DNA of 62,377 nt, from assembly GCA_035995725.1 (NCBI GenBank), contig DASYKE010000030.1, forward strand, positions 1 through 62,377, written 5' to 3'. The notes below the pieces were generated by a model, which made no database searches, had not been told where the DNA came from, and saw only the letters and a list, made by a program, of their open reading frames with translations. The translations under genes were made by a program, and so were the position numbers. Below, piece by piece: positions 1 to 10,671 of the stretch (position 1 is its first letter; the number at the start of each line of letters is the position of its first letter). Source of the stretch: JAQGLW01 sp035995725. Its GTDB lineage: Bacteria; Pseudomonadota; Gammaproteobacteria; Burkholderiales; Burkholderiaceae_D.

Positions 1-1
1 G

Positions 2-370
2 GCGGATTTCGATGTACCGGGTTTCCTGCGCAACGCGAAAACCTACTTTATCCGGCTGCAGGCTGCATGGGACAGAGGCGATATCAACGACATCCGTGAA
101 TTCACGACGCCGGAAATGTTTGCCGAGTTGAAGATGCAGCTCCAGGAACGTGGCGCAACTGCCAATCATACGGATGTGGTGTCGCTGGATGCCGAATTGT
201 TGGGAATTGAAGTCGTTGGTGACCAGTATCTAGCCAGTGTGAAGTTTAGCGGCCTGATCAAGGAATCCGAAAATGCCCCGGCCGAACCGTTCGCAGAGGT
301 CTGGAATTTAACAAAACCAGTCTCTGGCAAGGGCGGCTGGACATTGGCAGGTATTCAACAATTATCCTGA
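2..370 (+). CDS. Tim44-like domain protein, C-terminal part
   Basis: The reading frame is open from the window edge and ends at a TGA, giving the last 122 residues of a longer protein. The segment has the look of a Tim44-like (MBA1/Tim44 fold) domain: a helix with AKTYFIRLQAAWDRGD, then FTTPEMF and a beta-rich end finishing GGWTLAGIQQL. Bacterial Tim44-like proteins are usually membrane anchored through an N-terminal part that lies outside this window. Their function is poorly defined. The gene sits just before ubiJ-ubiB, a common arrangement in Burkholderiales, and is separated from them by a strong terminator. Confidence 0.75.
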   Translation, partial: ADFDVPGFLRNAKTYFIRLQAAWDRGDINDIREFTTPEMFAELKMQLQERGATANHTDVVSLDAELLGIEVVGDQYLASVKFSGLIKESENAPAEPFAEVWNLTKPVSGKGGWTLAGIQQLS

Positions 371-408
371 AGCCATTAAATAAACCACCGGCAAGCTGCT
401 AAACTTGG

Positions 409-442
409 AGCCGCCCGTGAATAATCACGGGCGGCTTTGTTT
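409..442 (+). terminator. Rho-independent terminator after the Tim44-like gene
   Basis: Perfect 12-bp inverted repeat (409-420 with 425-436) around a 4-nt ATAA loop, followed by TTGTTTTG. It lies 38 nt after the Tim44-like stop codon. It also argues against the upstream TTG at 437 as the ubiJ start, because that codon would lie in the terminator tail. Confidence 0.9.
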
Positions 443-451
443 TGTGTGAAG

Positions 452-1045
452 ATGACATCTTATTCCCCGCTGTCCACCCTGTTGCCTGCCACGATCAATC
501 ACCTTCTCGTCCGAGAACCGTGGGCGCGCGATAAACTTGCCGTGCATGCAGGCAAAATCGCATGCATGGATGCCGGAGCGATCGCAATCAAGCTGAAAGT
601 GGCGTCCGATGGCTTGCTGGAGCAGGCCATTACCGACGAAGACGCTGATGTAACGATCCGCATCAAGCTGTCCGACCTGCCGTTGCTCATGCAAAACCGC
701 GAGCGCGCATTTTCCACTGTAAAAGTGGAAGGTGACGCTGAACTCGCCAACACGATTTCCCAATTGAGCCAATCGTTGCGTTGGGAAGCTGAGGAAGATT
801 TGAGCAGGTGGATTGGCGATATCGCAGCGACCCGGCTGGTAGCAAGCGCCAAGGCGGCGCTGGACGCTGCGCAATCGACGCAGCGAAAGCTGGCGGAGAA
901 TGTTGCCGAATATTTCCTGGAAGAGAACCCGATGCTGGTGCGTCCGCAGGCGGTTGCCGATTTCACCAGTGAGGTGACCAGACTGCGCGATGACGTCGAG
1001 CGGATGGCAAAACGGATCGAAAAGCTGAAGGGGGGCGCTAAGTGA
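452..1045 (+). CDS. ubiJ: Ubiquinone biosynthesis accessory factor UbiJ (SCP2 domain)
   Basis: A 197-residue protein with an SCP2/sterol-carrier-like lipid-binding domain over about residues 10-110 (KLKVASDGLLE, DVTIRIKLSDLPLL) and a C-terminal coiled-coil-like helix ending RLRDDVERMAKRIEKLK. UbiJ binds ubiquinone intermediates as part of the soluble Ubi complex in E. coli. It overlaps ubiB by 4 nt (GTGA), which supports the assignment. The ATG at 452 is preferred over an in-frame TTG at 437. No strong ribosome binding site is seen. SCP2 proteins are divergent, so the name rests mainly on the ubiB coupling. Confidence 0.85.
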   Translation: MTSYSPLSTLLPATINHLLVREPWARDKLAVHAGKIACMDAGAIAIKLKVASDGLLEQAITDEDADVTIRIKLSDLPLLMQNRERAFSTVKVEGDAELANTISQLSQSLRWEAEEDLSRWIGDIAATRLVASAKAALDAAQSTQRKLAENVAEYFLEENPMLVRPQAVADFTSEVTRLRDDVERMAKRIEKLKGGAK

Positions 1046-2616
1046 TCCTGAAATTTCTGCGGGTTTTTAAAATCATGCGCGTAGCGACCCGCTATGGCCT
1101 GGATAACATCGCGATGTCGGGTCTTGCTACGCCACGCATCGCCAAACTGATCGACACCGTCATTTTCTGGCGCGATATTTCCGCGCCGCGCGGAGTGCGC
1201 CTGCGCCGTGCGCTGGAAGATCTGGGGCCGATTTTCGTGAAATTCGGCCAGGTATTGTCCACCCGCCGCGACTTGATGCCACCCGATATCGCCGATGAAC
1301 TGGCCAAGCTGCAAGACCGGGTGCCGCCGTTCGACTCGGATCTGGCGATCGCGCAAATCAAAAGATCGCTGGGTGCGCATCCCAAGGATTTGTTTGCGCA
1401 TTTTGAACGCGATCCGGTGGCATCAGCATCGATCGCGCAAGTCCATTTTGCGATACTGAAAGACGGCACCGAAGTGGCGGTCAAGGTGCTGCGGCCCGGT
1501 ATGAAAAAATCGATCGATGAAGACGTTGCGCTGATGCATATCGCAGCTGGGTGGGTCGAAAAATTATGGCCTGACGGCAAGCGCCTGAAGCCGAAAGCAG
1601 TTGTCGCGGAATTCGACAAGTATCTGCATGACGAACTGGACTTGATGCGCGAGGCGGCCAACGGCAGCCAATTGCGCCGCAATTTTGCGCATTCCGATTT
1701 GCTTGCGGTCCCCGAAATGTTTTGGGATTATTGTTCCGAGGCGGTAATCGTGATGGAGCGCATGCACGGTATTCCGATTTCGCAGACAGAGCGTTTGATC
1801 GCTGCAGGCATAGACTTGAAGAAGCTGTCGCGCGACGGCGTCGAGATTTTTTTCACGCAAGTATTTCGCGACGGGTTTTTTCATGCCGATATGCATCCCG
1901 GCAATATTCTGGTGTCGGTTGAACCGGCGACCTTCGGTCGCTATATTGCGCTGGATTTCGGCATTGTCGGCACGCTGAATGATTTCGACAAAGACTATCT
2001 GTCGCAAAATTTTATTGCGTTTTTCCGGCGCGACTACAAGCGGGTTGCGGAAGCGCATATCGAATCCGGCTGGGCGCCGAAAGACACTCGTGTCGACGAA
2101 CTGGAATCCGCCGTGCGCGCATGCTGCGAACCGATTTTCGACCGGCCGCTGCGGAACATCTCGTTCGGCCAGGTTTTAATGCGGCTATTCCAGACGTCGC
2201 GTCGCTTCAATGTCGAAGTGCAGCCGCAACTGGTGCTGCTGCAAAAAACGCTGCTCAACATCGAAGGGCTGGGGCGCCAGCTCGATCCCGATCTCGATCT
2301 GTGGAAAACCGCTAAGCCGTATCTGGAACGCTGGATAAATGAGCAGGTCGGATGGCGTGGCCTGGTCGAACGCTTCAAGGCTGAGGCACCGCGCTACAGC
2401 CAGCTGCTGCCGCAATTGCCGCGACTGGCGCACCAGGCGCTGGCGGCACAAGTGCGCCAGCCGCAGCATGAGAATACGGAGTTGCTCAAGCGTCTGGTTG
2501 CACAACAGGAGCGCACCAATCTACTGCTCGGTATTGCAATATATTTTGGCGGCGGTTTGCTCGGCGGGATTCTGCTGGTGCAAATATTCACGCGCTGGTA
2601 TTACTTTTTTGGATAG
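1042..2616 (+). CDS. ubiB: UbiB family ABC1 atypical kinase/ATPase, ubiquinone biosynthesis
   Basis: A 524-residue protein starting at a GTG that overlaps the ubiJ stop. ABC1/UbiB hallmarks are present: KFGQVLSTRRDLMP (the KxGQ motif, about residues 67-80), the Ala-rich loop ASASIAQVHFA, ADMHPGNIL (catalytic loop region) and DFGIVGTL (metal-binding DFG). The C-terminus carries a hydrophobic helix, LLGIAIYFGGGLLGGILLVQIF, as expected for the membrane anchor. UbiB is needed for aerobic coenzyme Q synthesis, probably through ATPase-driven access to lipid intermediates. Length matches the family. No separate promoter is visible, so co-transcription with ubiJ is likely. Confidence 0.95.
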   Translation: MILKFLRVFKIMRVATRYGLDNIAMSGLATPRIAKLIDTVIFWRDISAPRGVRLRRALEDLGPIFVKFGQVLSTRRDLMPPDIADELAKLQDRVPPFDSDLAIAQIKRSLGAHPKDLFAHFERDPVASASIAQVHFAILKDGTEVAVKVLRPGMKKSIDEDVALMHIAAGWVEKLWPDGKRLKPKAVVAEFDKYLHDELDLMREAANGSQLRRNFAHSDLLAVPEMFWDYCSEAVIVMERMHGIPISQTERLIAAGIDLKKLSRDGVEIFFTQVFRDGFFHADMHPGNILVSVEPATFGRYIALDFGIVGTLNDFDKDYLSQNFIAFFRRDYKRVAEAHIESGWAPKDTRVDELESAVRACCEPIFDRPLRNISFGQVLMRLFQTSRRFNVEVQPQLVLLQKTLLNIEGLGRQLDPDLDLWKTAKPYLERWINEQVGWRGLVERFKAEAPRYSQLLPQLPRLAHQALAAQVRQPQHENTELLKRLVAQQERTNLLLGIAIYFGGGLLGGILLVQIFTRWYYFFG

Positions 2617-3000
2617 GCACTGCTTTATTTCAATACCTTGTCCGCCCGATAGTCATTGAAAATGCCGGTATTTCAAAGCCGGCCCGTTCACGCCAGTCAG
2701 CCTTGAAAGGACCGCCGCTCGGCACGGATCGGGACGAAATAACTCGCCGGCGAACTCTTATTTCCCGCTGACTGACGATCGCGCCGTAAACGACTCGATT
2801 CCCGTCTTCAAAGGGAAAGAGCGCTGGCAAGTATGGCGCAGAATATAGAATAAAATTAATCCGAACCTCATGGAACGAACCTCATGGAAATCACGCAACA
2901 CATCGGCTGACAGCCATGAAAAAGATTGTCTTGCCGCTATAATGCCTGCATTAGTTTTATCGGCTTTGTTGAGGGTCTTTTTTCTCGTGTAGGAAAATCC
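2617..3000. other. Intergenic region with tandem 14-bp repeat and a -10-like box
   Basis: This 384-nt gap holds no convincing gene. Two exact tandem copies of a 14-bp unit (CGAACCTCATGGAA) lie at 2862-2875 and 2876-2889. A perfect TATAAT is at 2938-2943, about 60 nt before the symporter ATG, without a good -35 box at normal spacing. A leader with TAGGAAAA precedes the ATG. Confidence 0.5.
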
Positions 3001-4437
3001 ATGAACGGTCTTATCTGGTTCGTAATTCTATATTGGGTAATTTCGGTCGGTATCGGACTATATGCTGCCCGCTACGTCCACTCTTCGAAAGACTATGCCC
3101 TCGCCGGACGCGCGTTGCCGATGTATGTGGTAACCGCTACCGTATTTGCAACCTGGTTTGGTTCCGAGACAGTACTCGGCATCCCGTCTACTTTTGTCAA
3201 AGAGGGTCTAAGGGGGGTCGTTGCAGACCCATTCGGTTCATCTCTGTGTCTCGTCCTTGTCGGGCTGTTTTTTGCGCGGCCCCTGTACAGAATGAATCTG
3301 CTGACGATCGGCGACTACTACAAGAAAAGATTTGGCCGTACCGTGGAAATTCTCGTTACGATCTGCATCGTTATCTCCTATTTGGGTTGGGTCGCTGCAC
3401 AGATCAAGGCGCTCGGACTGGTTTTTAATGTCGTCTCCGGCGGATATATTTCGATGAGTGTCGGAATGATCATCGGCGCGGCTAGCGTGCTGATTTACAC
3501 GCTAATGGGCGGCATGTGGTCGGTCGCGATTACCGACTTTCTGCAAATGATCATCATTGTTATCGGCATGCTTTACATCGGCTGGGAAGTGTCTGGCATG
3601 GTCGGTGGAGCGGGCACGGTGATTTCTCATGCCGCCAATGCCGGCAAGCTTGATTTCTGGCCCGCACCTACGCCAAGGGAAACGCTATGGTTCTTTGCCG
3701 CATGGATCACAATGATGCTGGGATCGATTCCACAGCAGGACGTGTTCCAGCGGGTATCCTCATCCAAAAATGAAAAAATCGCCGGTCGTGCATCGGTGCT
3801 GGGCGGTGTGATGTATTTCTGTTTTGCGTTCATCCCCATGTTTTTGGCGTATTCCGCTACGCTGATTGATCCGAAAATGGTGGAGAGCCTGATCGACAAA
3901 GACCCGCAATTGATTTTGCCCACACTGATCATGACCAAGGTCCCGGTATTCGCGCAGGTGATGTTCTTTGGAGCGCTTTTGTCTGCAATCAAAAGCTGTG
4001 CAAGCGCAACTTTATTGGCGCCATCTGTTACGTTTACAGAAAACATCCTGAAGGAAATCATTCCCAAACAAAGTGACAAACAGTTTTTATTCCTGATGCG
4101 CATTGTCGTGCTGGTGTTTACCGTTATTGTCACGGCGTTTGCGCTGAATACCCAATCCAGTATTTATAAAATGGTTGAAAATGCATATAAAGTGACCCTC
4201 GTTGCTGCTTTCGTCCCGCTGGCTTTCGGCTTGTACTGGAAGCGGGCAACATGTCAAGGAGCGTTGGCGGCGATCGTTCTTGGCTTGACGTCGTGGATTT
4301 TGCTGGAAATATTCGCACCGGAAGGATTATGGCCGCCGCAATTGGTGGGCGTGCTGATGAGCTTGGGCGGAATGATCGTCGGCTCGCTCGCACCCCAATT
4401 GGTCCGTCCTTTACCCAGTCCGATCCATACGCATTAA
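3001..4437 (+). CDS. Sodium:solute symporter (SSS) family protein
   Basis: A 478-residue polytopic membrane protein with about 13 hydrophobic segments. The N-terminal half carries the SSS pattern (YALAGRALPMYVVTATVFATWFG with GSETVLG; later YTLMGGMWSVAITDFLQM). These transporters use the LeuT fold and couple Na+ to uptake of sugars, organic acids, amino acids or choline-like solutes; the substrate here cannot be read from sequence. The ATG at 3001 is preferred because residues from there begin the first membrane helix, while an in-frame upstream start at 2926 adds an unlikely extension. It stands alone between ubiB and fmdB. Confidence 0.9.
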   Translation: MNGLIWFVILYWVISVGIGLYAARYVHSSKDYALAGRALPMYVVTATVFATWFGSETVLGIPSTFVKEGLRGVVADPFGSSLCLVLVGLFFARPLYRMNLLTIGDYYKKRFGRTVEILVTICIVISYLGWVAAQIKALGLVFNVVSGGYISMSVGMIIGAASVLIYTLMGGMWSVAITDFLQMIIIVIGMLYIGWEVSGMVGGAGTVISHAANAGKLDFWPAPTPRETLWFFAAWITMMLGSIPQQDVFQRVSSSKNEKIAGRASVLGGVMYFCFAFIPMFLAYSATLIDPKMVESLIDKDPQLILPTLIMTKVPVFAQVMFFGALLSAIKSCASATLLAPSVTFTENILKEIIPKQSDKQFLFLMRIVVLVFTVIVTAFALNTQSSIYKMVENAYKVTLVAAFVPLAFGLYWKRATCQGALAAIVLGLTSWILLEIFAPEGLWPPQLVGVLMSLGGMIVGSLAPQLVRPLPSPIHTH

Positions 4438-4512
4438 TTGAATTGCAACAATCGCGTCTTGATAGAATAGAACCATATGGCAATCTGCCCGCAAAGCCAT
4501 CAAAAAAACCTT

Positions 4513-4518
4513 TATAAT
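4513..4518 (+). promoter_or_regulatory. Candidate -10 box for fmdB
   Basis: A perfect TATAAT 35 nt upstream of the fmdB ATG, in an AT-rich stretch. No clear -35 hexamer is seen 16-18 nt upstream, so this is a candidate only. Confidence 0.35.
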
Positions 4519-4552
4519 TCAGGGTTTTGTACGATTTTTGGGAGGATTTTTC

Positions 4553-4867
4553 ATGCCGATTTATGCGTATCGCTGTGAGGCGTGCGGTTTCGCCAAGGAT
4601 GTATTGCAGAAAGTTTCGGATGCACGGTTGACCGAATGCCTGTCCTGCGGCAAATCCACATTCAAAAAACAATTGACCGCGGCAGGCTTTCAACTTAAAG
4701 GCACGGGCTGGTATGCAACCGATTTCCGCGGTGGCGCGGGTGCTGCAGCACCCGCCCCCGCTGCAACAGACGCTCCGGCTGCAACGGCTGCCGACAGCCC
4801 GACCGGTACATCCACAGCCGCTCCCGCTGCTACGAGCAGTTCGGGCGGCAATTCGTCCACCGCTTAA
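4553..4867 (+). CDS. FmdB family zinc-ribbon protein
   Basis: A 104-residue protein opening with MPIYAYRCEACGF, the signature of FmdB-family putative regulators, followed by a second CxxC (CLSCG). The four cysteines should form a single zinc ribbon over about residues 8-40. After residue 60 the protein becomes a low-complexity tail of Ala, Pro, Thr and Ser, common in betaproteobacterial members. GGAGG lies 7 nt before the ATG. Family members are small and of unclear molecular role. The fmdB-DUF502-aspS order is typical of Burkholderiales. Confidence 0.88.
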   Translation: MPIYAYRCEACGFAKDVLQKVSDARLTECLSCGKSTFKKQLTAAGFQLKGTGWYATDFRGGAGAAAPAPAATDAPAATAADSPTGTSTAAPAATSSSGGNSSTA

Positions 4868-4910
4868 CTGTATGAACTGGCGGCATTTGCGCGCCTAACG
4901 ATTGAACACG

Positions 4911-5543
4911 ATGCGTAAATATTTCATCACCGGCTTACTGATATTGGTTCCTCTGGCAATCACGCTGTGGGTGTTGAACCTGATTATCGGCACAATGGAT
5001 CAGTCATTGCTGCTGTTGCCTGAAAGATGGCGTCCGGCGGCGATATTCGGTTTCAATATCCCCGGCCTGGGCAGCATCCTCACACTGTTGATCGTTTTTC
5101 TGACGGGGTTGGCGACCCGCAACTTCATCGGAAAGCAAGTAGTGCATGCATGGGAATTGCTGTTGACCCGCATCCCGGTCGTCAGTACGATCTATACAAG
5201 TGTCAAGCAGGTCTCCGACACCTTGTTTTCGTCTTCCGGCAATGCATTCCGCAAGGCGGTGCTGGTGCAATATCCGCGTCAGGGCGCATGGACCATCGCA
5301 TTTTTGACCGGTGTGCCGGGCGGCGACGTGAAGAATCATTTGCATGGCGATTACATCAGCATTTATGTACCGACCACGCCGAACCCTACTTCGGGATTCT
5401 TCCTGATGATACCGCGAGCCGACGCGATCGAACTGGACATGAATGTCGATGAGGCGCTGAAATATATCGTGTCGATGGGCGTGGTATCGCCCGAGTATTT
5501 CGAGAAAAAATTAATCATTGACCCGGCAAAAACCGGAACCTGA
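4911..5543 (+). CDS. DUF502 family inner-membrane protein
   Basis: A 210-residue membrane protein of the DUF502 family, recognised by MRKYFITGLLILVPLAITLW, by the second helix GSILTLLIVFLTGLATRNFIG, and by the conserved TRIPVVSTIYTSVKQV and MIPR motifs. Two transmembrane helices lie near residues 5-27 and 50-75, followed by a soluble beta-rich domain. The function is not established. The ATG at 4911 is preferred over a TTG three codons upstream. It lies between fmdB and aspS and is probably co-transcribed with fmdB. Confidence 0.88.
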   Translation: MRKYFITGLLILVPLAITLWVLNLIIGTMDQSLLLLPERWRPAAIFGFNIPGLGSILTLLIVFLTGLATRNFIGKQVVHAWELLLTRIPVVSTIYTSVKQVSDTLFSSSGNAFRKAVLVQYPRQGAWTIAFLTGVPGGDVKNHLHGDYISIYVPTTPNPTSGFFLMIPRADAIELDMNVDEALKYIVSMGVVSPEYFEKKLIIDPAKTGT

Positions 5544-5745
5544 CGTTATTAAAAAATACTGCACCCAGACGCCTTATCCCGTCCTTTTGCCCGCAGGCGG
5601 AAGAGAATAATCGGCTTTCCTCGCTTTCCGAGAAGGATCAAGGATGAGGAGGTTCGGAATCCCCTACTGCCCCGAGGGTATTTGTTTCAGGGAAGTACCG
5701 AGACCTCCGGGCGCGGCACCAAAGAACCTGAATCGGAAATTGAAT

Positions 5746-7551
<1,806 letters not shown>

Positions 7552-7575
7552 GAATCCTTGCTTTGCGGCATAATC

Positions 7576-7605
7576 AAAGGCGCGGGGAATTCCGCGCCTT
7601 TTTTG
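7576..7605 (+). terminator. Rho-independent terminator after aspS
   Basis: A 10-bp GC-rich stem (7576-7585 with 7592-7601) with a short loop and a T-run beginning at 7599. It lies 25 nt after the aspS stop. Confidence 0.9.
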
Positions 7606-7678
7606 CTGTATATCCGGATAAAAGTATTGACCGCCTTTATGACAGTGGTGATAAAAGGTCTTCAAGGACGAATGGGAG

Positions 7679-8230
7679 ATGCTGCTGAAGAAAGTGCGAG
7701 ATTCAAGCGTCATGAATAAAGCTTACAAAATCCCTGAATCCGTCCTTGTCGTCATATATACCCTAGACCTTGAGGTGCTGCTGATCGAGCGTGCGGACAA
7801 GCCCGGATTTTGGCAGTCGGTGACGGGATCGAAGGATGCAGCGGATGAGCCGCTGATTGCAACAGCGGTGCGGGAAGTAGAGGAAGAAACCGGGATTGTT
7901 GTCGACAGTTCGATCTCAGCACCCCCATCGCAACCTTCCTCTTTGCATCGGAAAGGAGCCAAGCCGGCGGTGCCGCTGAATAATCTTCGTGACTGGCAAC
8001 TTTCCAACGTTTACGAAATCTATCCTGTCTGGCGTCATCGCTATGCGCCCGGCATCTTCCAAAATACCGAGCATGTGTTCGGTTTGCTGGTTCCCCGCGA
8101 CATTCCGATTACGCTGGCGCCGCACGAGCATCTGAATCATCTTTGGCTGCGGTATCGTGAGGCGGCCGATAAGTGTTTTTCTCCGTCGAATGCGGAAGCA
8201 ATTTTGCAGTTGCCGCTGCATGTCAATTAA
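7679..8230 (+). CDS. nudB: Dihydroneopterin triphosphate diphosphatase NudB (Nudix)
   Basis: A 183-residue Nudix hydrolase. The Nudix box spans GSKDAADEPLIATAVREVEEETG, with the REVEEETG core. Downstream NTEHVFGLLVP and LAPHEHLNHLWLRYREAA match NudB, which removes pyrophosphate from dihydroneopterin triphosphate in folate synthesis. An insertion of about 15 residues (around residues 80-95) between the Nudix box and WQLSNVYEIYPVWRHRYAPG looks lineage specific. An alternative ATG at 7712 gives 172 residues and a more typical N-terminus. The upstream ATG has AAGGA about 10 nt before it, so the start is uncertain. Confidence 0.88.
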   Translation: MLLKKVRDSSVMNKAYKIPESVLVVIYTLDLEVLLIERADKPGFWQSVTGSKDAADEPLIATAVREVEEETGIVVDSSISAPPSQPSSLHRKGAKPAVPLNNLRDWQLSNVYEIYPVWRHRYAPGIFQNTEHVFGLLVPRDIPITLAPHEHLNHLWLRYREAADKCFSPSNAEAILQLPLHVN

Positions 8231-8293
8231 CATTTGTTTGTCCATTTCGCAGAAATGACGCAACGCATAGAAGCTACGATCAACAACAACCAG

Positions 8294-9088
8294 ATGAAAC
8301 TTCGCATCGCTACTTACAACATTCACAAAGGCGTGTCCTCGTTCGGCAGCCGTCCGCGTATTCACGCATTGAAGCAGGCACTCAATGCAATGGAGGCCGA
8401 TGTCATATTCCTGCAAGAGGTGCAGGGGCGACATGACTTGCTGGCTCTGCGCCATGCCGCTAATTGGCCGGCGCAAAGCCAGCATGAGTTTCTGGCCGGT
8501 GACTCGCAGCATTGCGCCTATGGAGTCAATGCGGTATATGACCATGGCCATCACGGCAATGCCCTGTTGAGCAGTTTTCCGATTGCTTCTTCCCGCAATC
8601 AGGATGTGTCCGATCATGCCTATGAAGCCCGTGGAATATTGCACTGCGTGGTACGGATGCCAAAGACCGAAATCCATTGCTACGTGGTGCATCTGGGATT
8701 ATTTGCCGGCAGCCGCAAGCGCCAGACCGAATCGCTGATCAACGCGGTGGCCAGTTCGGCGCCGAACAATGCGCCGATTATCATCGCCGGTGACTTCAAC
8801 GATTGGGGCAATCATTTGAGCGATGTGCTGAGAACCGATCTGAGTGTGATGGAAGTATTTGATGAAAGGCTGTCCACCAGAGGATTCGGCACTTATTTGC
8901 GACGATTAAGCGGACGCGGGCCGAAGATCCAGCCGGCGCGAACATTTCCGGCGGCGCTGCCGCTTTTGAAGCTGGACCGCATTTACGTGCGCGGTTTCAC
9001 GGTCGAATCGGCGCAGGTGCTGCACGGCCCGATGTGGGCAAAGTTATCGGACCATGCGCCGATCATGTCGACATTACGCTTGAAATAA
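8294..9088 (+). CDS. Endonuclease/exonuclease/phosphatase (EEP) family protein
   Basis: A 264-residue EEP-fold metalloenzyme. Visible motifs are LRIATYNIHKG (N ligand), FLQEVQG (metal-binding Glu), GNALLSSFPI, GDFNDWG (Asp/Asn pair) and SDHAPIMS (catalytic Asp-His). It is followed by a ClsB-like gene, the same pairing as E. coli ybhP-clsB. The EEP partner has been proposed to act on phosphodiesters in lipid metabolism, but its substrate is unknown. The start is ambiguous: ATG 8255 and TTG 8234 are also in frame. 8294 is chosen because the fold begins immediately after it. Confidence 0.85.
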   Translation: MKLRIATYNIHKGVSSFGSRPRIHALKQALNAMEADVIFLQEVQGRHDLLALRHAANWPAQSQHEFLAGDSQHCAYGVNAVYDHGHHGNALLSSFPIASSRNQDVSDHAYEARGILHCVVRMPKTEIHCYVVHLGLFAGSRKRQTESLINAVASSAPNNAPIIIAGDFNDWGNHLSDVLRTDLSVMEVFDERLSTRGFGTYLRRLSGRGPKIQPARTFPAALPLLKLDRIYVRGFTVESAQVLHGPMWAKLSDHAPIMSTLRLK

Positions 9089-9214
9089 GCTGTTTATTGA
9101 TCGAAGCGGCATCCGATGCATGTTTCACATCGAACCAGTTCGGACTTCGCATAAAATACGGCGATATCCATTTGACAAGAAAAAATCGGCTTCGATCAAG
9201 GCCGCTCCCCATCC

Positions 9215-10381
9215 ATGCGTTCGGTAACCTTTACCGCCAATAACCACATCACTCTTCTGCATTGCGGCGCCGAATTTTTCCCGGCGCTGGTGGCCGCGTT
9301 CGATGCTGCGACGGTCGAAATTTATCTTGAAACCTATATCTTCGCCGATGATAAAACCGGCGAACGGATCAAGGCCGCGCTCCAGCGCGCTGCCTGCCGC
9401 GGCGTGAATGTCAATGTGATTACCGACTGGATCGGCACCGGCCGGGTCCGATCCAATCTGCTCGGCGAGGCGTTTCTGGCCGCTGGAGTCAACCATCGCA
9501 GCTTCAATCCCTGGTTCGGCCGGGGCATGGCGCGCACCCATCGCAAGATGTGCGTGGTGGACCGGAAGCTGGCTTTTTTAGGGGGACTCAACATCAATGA
9601 CGACCTGCTGTCAGATGACAGTTCCAGCATGGTTCTGCCCGCGCCGCGCTGGGATTTTGCAGTCGGGATTGAAGGGCCGCTGGTAGCCGCGATTCATCGG
9701 GAAATTGAAGCACAATGGGCGCGGCTCGGCAGTATGAATTTGAAAATGCGCTGGGAAAAGTTCAAGGAAATACGGGCGACCCACATCGCTGCCAGTAACG
9801 AACCTGCACTGGCCGCCCTGGTTGTACGCGACAATCTGCGTAACCGCCACACCATTCAGCGCGCCTATCTACATGCGCTGGGCCACGCGCGAAAAAGTGC
9901 ACGGCTCGCCAATCCTTATTTTGCGCCGGGTCGCAAGCTGAGGGATGCGCTCGCATCCGCCGCTGCACGCGGGGTCGATGTGACATTGCTGCTCGGTGTC
10001 GGGCAATTCAAGCTGCAGGATGCAGTCGCGCATTCGTTTTATCCGAAGCTGCTCAAGAGCGGTGTAAAGGTTGTGGAATATCAAAAGACCCAACTGCATG
10101 GCAAGGTTGCCGTGGTCGATGACGAATGGGCGACCGTGGGGTCGAGCAATTACGATGGTTTCAGCCTGTTCGTCAACCAGGAAGCGAATATTGTCATCAA
10201 GGATGCCCGGTTTGCGCAGCAACTGCGCGCGCATATCGAGCGCGGGGTGGCAGACGGGAAGACGATCAAACTCGACGACTTCGCGCATATCCCGTGGTAC
10301 AAGCGGGCATGGTACGGTGCGGCATATCTCCTTTACAAAGGCATTCTGCGAATCATCACGCTGGGCAGATACACGGAGTGA
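9215..10381 (+). CDS. clsB: Cardiolipin synthase ClsB-type phospholipase D family protein
   Basis: A 388-residue phospholipase-D superfamily enzyme with two HKD motifs: THRKMCVVDRKLAFLGGLNI (about residues 108-128) and LHGKVAVVDDEWATVGSSN (about residues 294-312). There are no N-terminal transmembrane helices, which distinguishes ClsB from ClsA. ClsB condenses phosphatidylglycerol, or PG with other alcohols, to make cardiolipin at the inner membrane face. It follows the EEP gene by 126 nt. The assignment to ClsB rather than ClsC rests on length and the EEP neighbour. Confidence 0.88.
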   Translation: MRSVTFTANNHITLLHCGAEFFPALVAAFDAATVEIYLETYIFADDKTGERIKAALQRAACRGVNVNVITDWIGTGRVRSNLLGEAFLAAGVNHRSFNPWFGRGMARTHRKMCVVDRKLAFLGGLNINDDLLSDDSSSMVLPAPRWDFAVGIEGPLVAAIHREIEAQWARLGSMNLKMRWEKFKEIRATHIAASNEPALAALVVRDNLRNRHTIQRAYLHALGHARKSARLANPYFAPGRKLRDALASAAARGVDVTLLLGVGQFKLQDAVAHSFYPKLLKSGVKVVEYQKTQLHGKVAVVDDEWATVGSSNYDGFSLFVNQEANIVIKDARFAQQLRAHIERGVADGKTIKLDDFAHIPWYKRAWYGAAYLLYKGILRIITLGRYTE

Positions 10382-10526
10382 CGTGGCTTGCATGGCCTGG
10401 TAACTGACTGCGTTATTCCTGATGTTGATGAAACTTTTCTGCAAGACCTTTTCCGCCAGTTCGCACTTGACTAATCAATTCACACAGATGATGTCAGGTG
10501 CGGACAAAATCCTTTAAATGCATCTC

Positions 10527-10564
10527 CGGGATTGCAGCATGGCTGACCGTACGCAGCAATCCCG
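10527..10564. repeat. 9-bp inverted repeat upstream of hslR
   Basis: A perfect 9-bp inverted repeat (10527-10535 with 10556-10564) around a 20-nt loop, about 110 nt before the hslR start. No T-run follows it on either strand. It could be a leader hairpin of hslR. Confidence 0.4.
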
Positions 10565-10671
10565 AAAAGAATGAAACTTCGGAGGAAGGCAACTCGACCC
10601 TGCAACAGGGGAGATATGAATCGGAATGGCTACAATACCGGTTTCACCGTTTGACAAGCCTTAGAAGCTTT

